Assembly: GCF_000620105.1 (NCBI RefSeq)
Contig: NZ_KK211072.1
Span: 120,612-184,611 of the forward strand
DNA length: 64,000 nt
Reading direction: 5' to 3'
Source of the DNA: Microvirgula aerodenitrificans DSM 15089
GTDB lineage: Bacteria; Pseudomonadota; Gammaproteobacteria; Burkholderiales; Aquaspirillaceae
Shown: positions 7,757-16,240 of the stretch, in pieces
How positions within the stretch are numbered: the stretch's first letter is position 1
Layout of the letters: each line of letters opens with the position of its first letter
Notes under the pieces: model-generated
Seen by the model: the letters and a program-made list of their open reading frames with translations, nothing else
The model's database searches: none
Told to the model about the DNA's origin: nothing
Position numbers and translations under genes: made by a program

Positions 7757-9199
7757 ATGTCTGACGGTACTCAAGTTGCAGCGCCGAAACTGAAATTGGG
7801 CGCACTCACCGCGCTGGTTGTCAGCGCGCTGATCGCGGCAGGCATTTTCTCTTTGCCCCAGAATATGGCGGCAAGCGCGGGTGCCGGTGCGATCATCATC
7901 GGTTGGGTAATCACTTTCTTCGGCATGCTGACGCTGGCCTTCGTCTTCCAGACCCTGGCCAACCGCAAGCCTGAAATCGAAGGCGGCGTGTACGGTTACG
8001 CCCGGGCAGGGTTCGGGCCCTATATGGGCTTCAACTCGGCATGGGGCTACTGGATCTCGGCGTGGATCGGCAACGTGTCCTACTTCGTGGTGATCTTCTC
8101 CGCACTGGGTTCGTTCAGTGCGCTGGGGTTCTTCGGCGAAGGCAATACCCTGCCGGCCATCGTCTGCTCGTCCGTGCTGTTGTGGATGCTGCACTTCATG
8201 ATCTGCCGCGGCATTCAGAGCGCAGCCTTCATCAACATCCTGACCACGGTGGCCAAGCTGGTTCCGCTGGCCCTGTTCCTGGTGCTGGTGATCGTGGCAT
8301 TCAAGGTCGACACCTTCCGTCTCGACTTCTGGGGTACCGCCGCACTGGGCAGCATCATGGATCAGGTCAAGAGCACCATGCTGGTGACGACCTGGGTGTT
8401 CATCGGTATCGAGGGCGCTTCGGTGTTCTCCAGCCGTGCCGAAAACATGCGTGACGTCGGCAAGGCCACCATGATCGGTTTCGCCCTGTCCATCGTGATG
8501 TTCGTGGCCGTGACCCTGCTGTCGATGGGCATCCTGACCCAGCCGGAACTCGCCGCACTGAAAAACCCGTCGACCGCTGGTGTGCTGAAGGCCGCTGTCG
8601 GTGACTGGGGTGCCACGCTGATGAATATCGGCCTGGTGATCTCGGTGGGTGGCGCGCTGCTGGCCTGGACCCTGCTGGCTGCCGAAGTGCCGTACCTGGC
8701 AGGCAAGGATGGCACGATGCCGAAGTTCTTCGGCGTGGTGAACAAGAATGGTGCCCCGGTCAATGCACTGTGGCTGACCAATGGTCTGGTGCAACTGTTC
8801 CTGATCATCACCCTGTTCAACTCGGCCGGTTACCTGACCCTGTTGCTGCTCGCAACCTCGATGATCCTGATCCCGTATCTGCTGTGCGCGCTGTATGCAC
8901 TGATCATTGCAGTCCGCAAGGACGGCTACAGCGAGGCTGAATCCGGTACCCGCACCAAGGATCTGCTGGTCAGCCTGGTGGCATCGGTCTACGGCATGTG
9001 GCTGCTGTACGCTGCCGGTCCGAAGTACCTGTTCCTGTCGATGATCCTGTACGCCGTCGGTGTGGTGTTCTACCTGAAGGCACGCAAGGAACAGAACCAG
9101 AAACCGTTCATGCCGGCTGAAGTGGTTATCGCCGTGGTCGTGGTTCTCCTCGGTATCTACGCCGCTTACGAGCTTGCAACCGGTGCGCTGACCCTGTAA
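7757..9199 (+). CDS. Basic amino acid/polyamine antiporter of the APC superfamily (ArcD-like)
   Basis: The protein is about 480 residues with 12 predicted membrane helices. The first contains the APC signature (SALIAAGIFSLPQNMA), and EGGVYGYARAGFG follows helix 2. This is the arginine-ornithine/lysine-cadaverine antiporter branch, which exchanges basic amino acids across the inner membrane. The ATG at 7757 has GGGAG at 7747-7751. The leader is AT-rich. It follows the racemase by 77 bp and is closed by a strong terminator, so the two probably form one unit for uptake and racemisation of a basic amino acid. Confidence 0.85.
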   Translation: MSDGTQVAAPKLKLGALTALVVSALIAAGIFSLPQNMAASAGAGAIIIGWVITFFGMLTLAFVFQTLANRKPEIEGGVYGYARAGFGPYMGFNSAWGYWISAWIGNVSYFVVIFSALGSFSALGFFGEGNTLPAIVCSSVLLWMLHFMICRGIQSAAFINILTTVAKLVPLALFLVLVIVAFKVDTFRLDFWGTAALGSIMDQVKSTMLVTTWVFIGIEGASVFSSRAENMRDVGKATMIGFALSIVMFVAVTLLSMGILTQPELAALKNPSTAGVLKAAVGDWGATLMNIGLVISVGGALLAWTLLAAEVPYLAGKDGTMPKFFGVVNKNGAPVNALWLTNGLVQLFLIITLFNSAGYLTLLLLATSMILIPYLLCALYALIIAVRKDGYSEAESGTRTKDLLVSLVASVYGMWLLYAAGPKYLFLSMILYAVGVVFYLKARKEQNQKPFMPAEVVIAVVVVLLGIYAAYELATGALTL

Positions 9200-9226
9200 C
9201 GATTTATTTGGCTCTCCGGCCAGTTT

Positions 9227-9252
9227 CGCCCCGCCCGCGCGGGGCGTTTTTT
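9227..9252 (+). terminator. Intrinsic terminator after the antiporter gene
   Basis: CGCCCCG (9227-9233) and CGGGGCG (9240-9246) form a 7-bp GC stem with a 6-nt loop, directly followed by six T. It closes the racemase-antiporter operon. Confidence 0.85.
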
Positions 9253-9379
9253 GTTTTCCGGCCTGGCTGGCCGCGACCGGGTGGGCAGTGCGCCGCCTGC
9301 ATATTGCGCACGGTCATGCGTCCAGCGTGCGCCGGCAGCGTAAAATGCCGGCCCATCACGACGTCTGTGGACGGATCCC

Positions 9380-10303
9380 ATGCGACTGGACAATTTCGAC
9401 ATCCGCCTGCTGCGGGTGTTCATGACCATTGCCGATTGCGGCGGTTTCTCTGCCGCGCAGGCGCACCTCGGGCTGAGCCAGTCGGCGATCAGCAACAAGA
9501 TGCACGACCTTGAAACCCGGATGGGGCTGCGCCTGTGCGAGCGTGGCCGCAGCGGGTTCAGGCTGACGGCCGAAGGCGAGCGCATCTACGAGGAAACCCG
9601 GATCCTGCTCGGACTGATCGACCAGTACGAGGACCGGGTCGGGCAGATCCGCCACGTGCTGTTCGGCCATGTCCGCATCGGCATCATCGACACGCTGGCG
9701 ACCAACCCGGAGTGCCGGCTGGCCGAGAGCCTGCGTCAGTTCTGCCATGATTTTCCGCAGGTCAATGTCTCGGTCACGGTCATCGACTCGATGGATATCG
9801 AGTCCCTGCTGCTGCAGGGCCGGCTCGACCTCGGCATCACCTCGTCCGAGAAGGACATGCCGGGCCTGTCCTACGACCGGCTGTTCGTCGAGCGGCAGTG
9901 CCTGTACGCGTCGCCGGAACATCCGGTATTTGCGCTGGGCAAGGAGGTGCTGGACAAGGGTGATGTGCAGGCGTTCGCCGTGGCCGGACGCGGCCAGTCG
10001 CACTTCATCACCCCGCTCGAAGCCGGCTTCAATACCCGCGCGGTGTCCGCCCATATGGAAGGCACGGTGTTCCTGCTGCTGTCCGGTGAATTCATCGGCT
10101 ATCTGCCGAACCACTGCGCGAAGGTCTGGGTCGACCAGGGGCGCCTGCGGCAACTGCCGGCGCCGGCGCTCGAGTACTCGCCGGCCTTTGCCCTGACCCG
10201 GCCGCGCTATGGTATCCGCTCGCAGGCGGCGGACCGTCTGTCCGAGGCGATCCTGGCCAGCCACTTTTCGCACCCGCAGGCGGCCGACGACGCTGCAAAT
10301 TAA
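9380..10303 (+). CDS. LysR-family transcriptional regulator
   Basis: This 307-residue protein has a winged helix-turn-helix at residues 1-65 (LRVFMTIADCGGFSAAQ, SQSAISNKMHDLE) and a periplasmic-binding-protein-like effector domain from about residue 90. The effector domain contains the usual GRLDLGI stretch. It is a cytoplasmic tetrameric DNA-binding regulator. It lies downstream of the racemase-antiporter operon on the same strand, behind a terminator, and may control that operon. No effector can be deduced. Confidence 0.85.
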   Translation: MRLDNFDIRLLRVFMTIADCGGFSAAQAHLGLSQSAISNKMHDLETRMGLRLCERGRSGFRLTAEGERIYEETRILLGLIDQYEDRVGQIRHVLFGHVRIGIIDTLATNPECRLAESLRQFCHDFPQVNVSVTVIDSMDIESLLLQGRLDLGITSSEKDMPGLSYDRLFVERQCLYASPEHPVFALGKEVLDKGDVQAFAVAGRGQSHFITPLEAGFNTRAVSAHMEGTVFLLLSGEFIGYLPNHCAKVWVDQGRLRQLPAPALEYSPAFALTRPRYGIRSQAADRLSEAILASHFSHPQAADDAAN

Positions 10304-10306
10304 TAT

Positions 10307-10324
10307 ACATACAAGAATGTATGT
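10307..10324. repeat. Perfect 7-bp palindrome just after the LysR gene
   Basis: ACATACA and TGTATGT flank AGAA, four bases past the LysR stop. It is AT-rich within GC-rich surroundings. It may be a small hairpin in the 3' UTR or an operator. It lacks a T-run, so it is not a terminator by itself. Confidence 0.35.
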
Positions 10325-10392
10325 GTTAAAGTGGCTTCGCACTCAAAGCAGGAACACGCTGTTCCCCATGCCTTGCGTTGCCTCTTCTGGAT

Positions 10393-12742
10393 TCATGCCC
10401 GCCCCGTGCGGGCATCTTTTTGCCCGTTTCCGGCCGCCGGTGTGGCTGCGGCCAGTGCCTGGACTGCCGCAAAATCCAGCGCGTCCAGTGCGGCGCGAAC
10501 CGCTTCGACAAAGGAGCGCGCTTCCGGACAGCTGCAGGTCATCAGCACGATCCAGTCCTCGATATCGGTGATCAGGCCGGCTTCGGCCATCTGCGCCAGT
10601 TCGCGCAGCCGCGGCTCGGGCGGCAGGACATGCGAGGGCGGGGGGGGGGACCGCCGGCATGGCCGGCGGGGGCGGCAGGTCGATCTGCATGGTGCGGGCG
10701 CTGCTGTCGGCGGCACGGCACGGGATGGCGAAATGGAACTGGCTGCCCTGGTCCGGGGTGCTGTGCAGGGCCAGCGTGCCGCCCATGTACTGGATGATGC
10801 GCCTGGAGATGAACAGGCCGAGGCCGGCGCCGCCATGGTTGCGCTGCAACTGGGCGAAGGCCTCGAAGATATGGGCCTGCTTCTCCGACGGGATGCCGAC
10901 TCCGGTATCGCTGACCGAGATGCCCAGATGCGGTTCGCCGTTGTCGTATTCGATACCGACCCGCAAGCGGATTTCGCCGTCGTGGGTGAACTTGGCCGCG
11001 TTCGACAGCAGGTTCAGCAGCACTTGCTGCAGCCGGTAGCCGTCGAGCATCAGCGTGTCCGGGATATCGTCGGCATAGTCGAGGATGAAGGTGTTGTGCT
11101 GCTGCGCGGCCAGAATGTGCGCGTACTGCGAAATGTGGTTGATCAGGTCCGGCAGGCGAAGCGGTGCCGCGTCGATGCTGAGCGGATGCAGCTCTCCCTT
11201 TGCGTACTCGAGCAGTTCGTCGATCAGGCCCAGCTGGTAGGACGCGCTGTGGGCAATGGTCCGGGCGTGCGCGGCCAGCTCCGGAGGCGAGCCGTCCTGC
11301 AGCAGGCGTGCATAGCCGCTGATGGTGACCAGCGGGGCGCGCAGATCGTGGCTGATATAGGCCAGGATGCGGGTCTGGTCGTCATGGGCGGTCCGCGCTT
11401 CGGCCAGGGCCTGGTTCAGCGCCGAGGTCTGCCGGTCCACTTCCTTCTGCAGCCGGTCCTTTTCCTGGATATGCCATGACAGCAGCAGCGCCTGGGCTTC
11501 GGCACGCTCGGCGCGCATCCGGTTCACCCAGGCGGCCAGAATCGCCAGCATGAAGGCCATGATCACGATGGCGACCAGCGGTGTGTAGTTGATGTCCGGC
11601 AGCCAGCGGCGGGTACTGCCGCCGAGCTCCAGCGCGCGGATCAGGATGCCGACGACGGACACCATGAAAAAGGAAATCACCAGCCAGGCCGTGCCCGGCA
11701 TGCGCTTGATGAACAGCAGGCCGACGGCCACCAGCAGCATGCTGGTGACCAGTGGCGTGTAGATGCTGATTTTCGCGATCAGATAGTAATCGCCGAACAG
11801 CGACATCAGCGCAATGCCGACAAACAGCATGGCAGTGCCGATAAAGACACTGGCCCAGGGCAGCGAGATTTTCTCCCGCCGGCACAGGAAGTACAGGTAG
11901 GCGATGATGAAGGTTGCGGTCAGCGCACCGAGGCAGGCATTGGCCTGATATCCCCACGCGGTCACTTCCGGCCACAGATACTGTTTCGCATAGCCGCGGT
12001 ACGATGCTTCGTACAGCAGGAAGACGGCGCAGGTCACGCCCTGCAGGCCGAACAGCCAGTCGCGCGAGAACAGGCACAGGAACAGCGAGTAGATGCACAG
12101 GACGACCAGGCCACCCAGGTTGATCCCGTCCAGCAGCGCTTCCAGGCTGCCGCTGGCATGCAGCGTCCCGGGTGTGGTCAGGACGGCATCCATGCCGATC
12201 GAGGTCGGGCTCTTGACGCGAATCCAGATCTGCGCGCGCTGGTGGGCGGCCAGTTCCAGGCTGAGGCCGGGCATGCGTTCCGGCGCATATGACCAGTGCT
12301 GCTCGCTGTTGGGCACGGCGAGGCCGGCCCGGGTTTGCGACCAGTGCCCGTCCTGCTCGACATGGAAGGTGACGTCGGCGAGGCGCGGCGACAGGAACAT
12401 CAGCCGCAGGGACTGCGGGAGCGGACGGTCATTGACCACGCTCAGCCGCAGCCACCAGGCCGAGCGGGTGAACCCGGGGCGCAGCAGATCGGTCGTGGCC
12501 GGGACGAAGTCACTGGCGCGGGAACGAACCCCGGCCAGATCCAGCTGCGCATCGGGATCTTTCAGCACGTCCAGATACGGGGTCAGGCTGAGCGGCCAGT
12601 CGCTGCGCTGTCCCAGTCGCAGCTCGCCCGCCTGCGCAAACGGCAGCCAGAACAGCAGGCACAGCAGCAGCATCCATCCGCCGGTGTATGACGCTGGCCT
12701 TGTCGTGGACAACGGTGGCGGACCTGGGCGGAGGGTAGGCAT
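10393..12742 (-). CDS. 7TMR-DISM sensor histidine kinase, frameshifted at a poly-C tract
   Basis: An N-terminal hydrophobic signal (about 22-38) is followed by a periplasmic 7TMR-DISMED2 domain (about 45-190) and seven membrane helices (about 205-405). Then come a short coiled coil, a HisKA box with H465 (ISHDLRAP) and an HATPase with NLLSNAAKF, DTGVGIP and GAGLGL. The predicted frame runs into a C10 tract (G10 at 10640-10649), after which it turns into Ala/Arg/Gly-rich nonsense ending at 10343. In the other frame a credible conserved tail continues (ITDIEDWI, LDALDFAAVQAL) to a stop at 10393. A tract of 9 or 12 C would restore it. This is either phase variation or a base-calling error. The start could instead be the Met at 12673. 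Confidence 0.8.
10395..10421 (+). terminator. Intrinsic terminator between LysR gene and convergent kinase
   Basis: ATGCCCGC (10395-10402) pairs with GCGGGCAT (10408-10415), followed by C and five T. It works in the plus direction and so terminates LysR transcripts. It overlaps the last codons of the convergent kinase gene if that gene is read in its repaired frame. Confidence 0.75.
10640..10649. repeat. G10 homopolymer inside the sensor kinase gene
   Basis: Ten consecutive G (C on the coding strand) sit in the Pro-rich linker after the ATPase domain. Length 10 throws the C-terminal domain out of frame. Such tracts are classic slipped-strand contingency sites in Neisseriales, and also common sites of sequencing error. 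Confidence 0.85.
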
Positions 12743-12912
12743 GCGAGGACAGGGGCTGGGGCGGCGATGGCAGACGGACGATCGTCACCGGGGCCGGGGA
12801 GGGCAATGAAGGCATTTCCAGCAGGAAACAGCCGAATGGCAAAAATCATAGCATGAAACAGCCGGGTTTCAGCATGCCTGCGGCGTACCCGCTCCGGCCG
12901 GACCGGGCCGCA

Positions 12913-13860
12913 TCAGCGCTTGGGACCGAACACCGACTTTGGCGCCCTGCCATAGAAACGCGCGAAAGCAGCGCTGAAATTGCTCGGATGCTCATAGCCG
13001 ACCTCGTAGGCGACTTCGGCCACCTGGCGCCCGGTCTCCAGCAGCGCCCAGGCTTTCCGCATCCGCAGTTCCAGTTGCAGTCGCAGCGGACTTTGCCGGA
13101 AGCGGTGGCGGAAGCCGGAGCGCAGCTTGCTCTCGCTGAGGCCGACCGCTGCGGCGAGGTCGCTGATGCCCATGTAGTGGCCGTTGTGCATTTCCAGCAG
13201 GCGCCGGGCTTCGTCCAGCTTGTCGGCATCGCGCTGGCGGAGACGCGGGGTGTGCCTGTCCTGTGACAGATCCAGATGGCGCAGTTGTTCCGCCAGCAGG
13301 CTGAGCACGTGGATATGGGTCTGCAGAATGTCCGGCGCTGGTTCGGATGCCTGCCACAGCAGGGCATTGGCGTGGGCGAGGCAGGCCGGCGAGGTGGGCC
13401 GGTACGCGAGTTGCCGCACGCCGCTGCGGCTGTCCAGCAGCTTCCGGCAGCCATGATCGTCGGGCAGGTAGTGTCGCAGCATGCGTTCGCCGACCAGCAG
13501 CCGTATCTGCCGGACACTGTGGTCGTGGCGGTAATGGCGCTCGCCATGGCTGCTGAGAAAACTCGAGACCGTGGTGTGACCGCTGCGGAACGACAATTCG
13601 GTGCCGCAATGTCCGCGGAATTGTGACTCGCCGGTCAGGCCCAGCGTGATGGCCAGCACCGGGCGTTCCAGTTGCTTGCGGCTCTCTTCCACCAGATCCC
13701 GCTGCGGCCGGTAATGGGTGCGCAGCAGGCTGAAATCCGGCGCGATGCCGAGGCAGTCGGTGTGGCACTCGCCCAGTTCTTCCGGCAGGCGGAGCCTGAC
13801 CCAGCCTTGCTGCTGTCGCTCGCTGCCATGCGCTTCGTTCGCCATGATCCGGTATGACAT
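12913..13860 (-). CDS. AraC-family regulator, PchR-like
   Basis: The 315-residue protein has a variable N-terminal sensing domain and two C-terminal AraC helix-turn-helix motifs at about residues 215-312. The first is DLAAAVGLSESKLRSGFRHRF; the second is VAEVAYEVGYEHPSNFSAAF, followed by the PKSVF-type ending. The N-terminal region (GHTTVSSFLSS, LLVGERMLRHYLP) resembles PchR and similar siderophore-sensing regulators. Divergent orientation to the sulfur-carrier operon and the Fur box between them point to a local activator that senses the metallophore. About 170 bp between its stop and the kinase start hold nothing I can name. Confidence 0.85.
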   Translation of the reverse strand: MSYRIMANEAHGSERQQQGWVRLRLPEELGECHTDCLGIAPDFSLLRTHYRPQRDLVEESRKQLERPVLAITLGLTGESQFRGHCGTELSFRSGHTTVSSFLSSHGERHYRHDHSVRQIRLLVGERMLRHYLPDDHGCRKLLDSRSGVRQLAYRPTSPACLAHANALLWQASEPAPDILQTHIHVLSLLAEQLRHLDLSQDRHTPRLRQRDADKLDEARRLLEMHNGHYMGISDLAAAVGLSESKLRSGFRHRFRQSPLRLQLELRMRKAWALLETGRQVAEVAYEVGYEHPSNFSAAFARFYGRAPKSVFGPKR

Positions 13861-13925
13861 GTTGTCTCCCTGCCCGCCTGTGTCCGGGCTGTTCGCATAT
13901 GAGATATTTCAATACGCACACAAAC

Positions 13926-13944
13926 GATATCAATAATCATTATC
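13926..13944. promoter_or_regulatory. Fur box between the AraC gene and the sulfur-carrier operon
   Basis: The 19 bases match the classical Fur consensus (GATAATGATAATCATTATC) at 16 of 19 positions. All 12 bases of the right part agree. It is 65 bp upstream of the AraC start and in an unusually AT-rich stretch. It should repress one or both divergent promoters when iron is plentiful. Confidence 0.7.
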
Positions 13945-14151
13945 TTTAGTGCGTACTATCCTGTGTGTCTGCTGGATAACGCCGCAAGTGCTGGCACACG
14001 GTGCGGCGTCGCTTGCTGCATGCGAAGGGAAAGGGCAGGTACCACCATAGGCGCTTATTGCGGCGCCGGTACGGGATTGCCGCATTCCGGCGCGAACGAA
14101 AGCGATAGATGTCGCGCTGAAATCGATATTCACATCCCTCTGGCTGCGGAT

Positions 14152-14170
14152 GAAAATAATTCTCATTGAT
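14152..14170. promoter_or_regulatory. Second, weaker Fur-like site near the MoeZ-like start
   Basis: This stretch, containing AATAATTCTCATTGA, matches the Fur consensus at 12 of 19 positions. It lies 25 bp before the chosen ATG. It would be within the transcript leader or the promoter. Support is moderate because the match is partial. Confidence 0.35.
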
Positions 14171-14194
14171 CAATCGGAACTGGAGACGGGCACG

Positions 14195-15358
14195 ATGATA
14201 CTGCCGCCACTGGTTGCACCGGACGCCACGCTGTCCAGTGCCGAACTCACCAGCTACAGCCGTCACCTGCTGATGCCGGGGTTCGGGCCGGACGGGCAGC
14301 GACGGCTGAAGCACAGCCGGGTGCTGGTGATCGGCGCCGGCGGACTCGGTTCCCCGGTCCTGCTCTATCTGGGGGCCGCCGGCGTCGGCACGCTGGGGGT
14401 GATCGATTTCGACGTGGTCGAAGCGTCGAATCTGCAGCGCCAGATACTGCACGGGGTCGCCGATATCGGCCAGCCGAAAACCGGGAGTGCCGTCCGGGCG
14501 CTGCGGGAACGCAATCCATGGATTCATGTGCGATCGCATCGCGAACGGTTCGATGCCGGCAACGCGCGGGCCCTGCTCGCCGACTATGACCTGGTGGTGG
14601 ACTGCAGCGACAACTTCGCCTCCCGCTATCTGGTCAACGACAGCTGCGTGCTGGCCGGCAAGCCCTATGTGTGGGGGGCCATTTTCCGCTTCGAAGGACA
14701 GGTGTCGGTGTTCTGGGAACAGGCGCCCGGCGGTGCCGGACCGAACTACCGCGACCTCTATCCGTCGCCGCCATTGCCGGCCCGTACGCCATCCTGCGCG
14801 GAAGGGGGGGTGCTCGGGGTGCTGTGCGGAACGATCGGCACCCTGATGGCCACGGAGGCGATCAAGCTGATTACCGGCATCGGCACCAGCCTGCTGGGGC
14901 GCCTGCTGATCTATGACGCTCTGGACATGAGCCTGCGCTGCCTGCCGCTGAGGCGCGCCCCGCAGCGCGAGGCCGTGACCGGCCTGGGCGAGTATCCGGC
15001 CGGGCGCGGCGCGGCTGGCGAAGGCGATGCGCCGGTGCCGTCGCTCCGCGCGCAGGAATTGCAGCAACTGCTGGCCCGCCACGAGCCGGTTGTGCTGATC
15101 GATATCCGGGAGCGGTTCGAGTGGGACATTGTCCGCATCGACGGCGCGCGCCATATCCCGCGAGACGAGCTGATCCGCCAGGACGTGCTGGAGACGCTGG
15201 ACAAGTCCGCCGCCATCGTTCTGCACTGCAAGCATGGTCTGCGTTCGCGCCAGGTGCTGCGCGACATGCAGGGGCACGGCTTTCGCAATGTGAAACACCT
15301 CGACGGCGGCATCATCGCCTGGATCCGGGACGTCGAGCCCGGACTGCCTTGCTACTGA
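14195..15358 (+). CDS. MoeZ-like adenylyltransferase with C-terminal rhodanese domain
   Basis: The ATG at 14195 has GGAG at 14182-14185. An in-frame ATG at 14150 would read through the Fur-like site and lacks such a signal. The 387-residue product has a ThiF/E1 domain with the nucleotide loop (VIGAGGLGSPV, about residues 45-55) and DFDVVEASNLQRQ. Its rhodanese domain (about 285-387) has active Cys345 in the loop HCKHGLRS. It should adenylate the C-terminal glycine of the sulfur carrier encoded two genes on and load sulfur as a thiocarboxylate. The CXXC zinc pairs of MoeB are absent, as in the MoeZ-type enzymes of thiocarboxylate siderophore loci. Confidence 0.85.
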   Translation: MILPPLVAPDATLSSAELTSYSRHLLMPGFGPDGQRRLKHSRVLVIGAGGLGSPVLLYLGAAGVGTLGVIDFDVVEASNLQRQILHGVADIGQPKTGSAVRALRERNPWIHVRSHRERFDAGNARALLADYDLVVDCSDNFASRYLVNDSCVLAGKPYVWGAIFRFEGQVSVFWEQAPGGAGPNYRDLYPSPPLPARTPSCAEGGVLGVLCGTIGTLMATEAIKLITGIGTSLLGRLLIYDALDMSLRCLPLRRAPQREAVTGLGEYPAGRGAAGEGDAPVPSLRAQELQQLLARHEPVVLIDIRERFEWDIVRIDGARHIPRDELIRQDVLETLDKSAAIVLHCKHGLRSRQVLRDMQGHGFRNVKHLDGGIIAWIRDVEPGLPCY

Positions 15359-15447
15359 ACGGAATGCACTGCGCATCCGATTCCGCCCTGAGGGCGGGAC
15401 GACCGCGCGACCGGATGGCCCGTGGCCATCGGCAACAGGGAGGAAAC

Positions 15448-15924
15448 ATGATGTTGATCATCCATCAGCGACTGGCTGACGCCATTGTCCGCCAGGCACT
15501 GGCCGACCATCCCCTTGAAAGCTGCGGCGTGCTGGCCGGTCCGGCCGGTACCGGCGTGCCGACCCGATGCATTGCGATGGACAACGCCGCGCGGTCGGAG
15601 TGCTTTTTCCGCTTCGATTCGCACCAGCAGTTGCGGCTGGCGCGCGACATGGCGCGGCTGGGACAGGAAACCGTGGCGATCTACCACTCGCATACCGGCA
15701 GCCATGCCTACCCGAGCCGCAGCGATATCGACTACGCGACCGATCCGGCCCTGCATTACCTGATCGTGTCCACCGATGCCGGGTATCCACCCGGGCTGCG
15801 CAGTTTTCGCATCGGCAACGGTCACGTGGTCGAGGAGCGGATCGCTGCGGTATCCGCCTATCGCGATGTCCGGTTCAACCATGGCCTCGACACCGGCGAT
15901 ACCAGACCGGCCACCGCTGCCTGA
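15448..15924 (+). CDS. JAMM/Mov34 metallopeptidase of the sulfur-carrier system (Mec/QbsD-like)
   Basis: The ATG at 15448 follows AGGGAGG with a 5-nt gap. The 158-residue product has the full JAMM site: E24, and H80-x-H82-x7-S90-x2-D93 in HSHTGSHAYPSRSD. Relatives cut after the terminal glycine of ubiquitin-like sulfur carriers. Mec frees cysteine from CysO; QbsD trims extra residues from QbsE. The carrier here already ends in Gly-Gly, so trimming is unnecessary and a role in hydrolysing a carrier adduct is more likely (inference). Gene order E1-JAMM-carrier is typical of these modules. Confidence 0.85.
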   Translation: MMLIIHQRLADAIVRQALADHPLESCGVLAGPAGTGVPTRCIAMDNAARSECFFRFDSHQQLRLARDMARLGQETVAIYHSHTGSHAYPSRSDIDYATDPALHYLIVSTDAGYPPGLRSFRIGNGHVVEERIAAVSAYRDVRFNHGLDTGDTRPATAA

Positions 15925-15962
15925 ACGGCGATCCGGCCACCTTCACTTTCCAGGAGAACGAC

Positions 15963-16235
15963 ATGGACATCACTGTCAGCATTCCCGCGCTGCTGCGCCC
16001 GCTGACCCGCGATCGCGGACAGATCGTCGCTCACGGATACACCGTGGGTGAACTGATCGAGAATCTCGATGCCTGCTATCCGGGTATCGGGCCGGGGCTG
16101 ATGGCCGGCGGCGCGGTGCACGGTTTCATCAATCTGTATGTCAACGACGACGATATCCGTTTCGCCGCCGGGCTGGCGACCCCGCTGCAGGCCGGCGACC
16201 ACGTGACCATCCTGCCTGCCGTGGCCGGGGGGTGA
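15963..16235 (+). CDS. ThiS/MoaD-like sulfur carrier protein ending in Gly-Gly
   Basis: This 90-residue beta-grasp protein has a good ribosome site (AGGAG, 6-nt spacing). Typical features are MDITVSIPALLRPLT at the start, GFINLYVNDDDIRF in the middle, LQAGDHVTILPAVAGG at the end and the stop directly after Gly-Gly. It should be adenylated by the MoeZ-like protein, converted to a thiocarboxylate and used as sulfur donor. Being next to a second E1/JAMM set and far from thiamine or molybdopterin genes argues for a dedicated secondary-metabolite carrier. Confidence 0.88.
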   Translation: MDITVSIPALLRPLTRDRGQIVAHGYTVGELIENLDACYPGIGPGLMAGGAVHGFINLYVNDDDIRFAAGLATPLQAGDHVTILPAVAGG

Positions 16236-16240
16236 CGGGA

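Noticed and set aside
14150..14194. ATG at 14150 as the start of the MoeZ-like gene
   Set aside because: It has no good ribosome site and would translate the Fur-like sequence. The ATG at 14195 has GGAG at a suitable distance.
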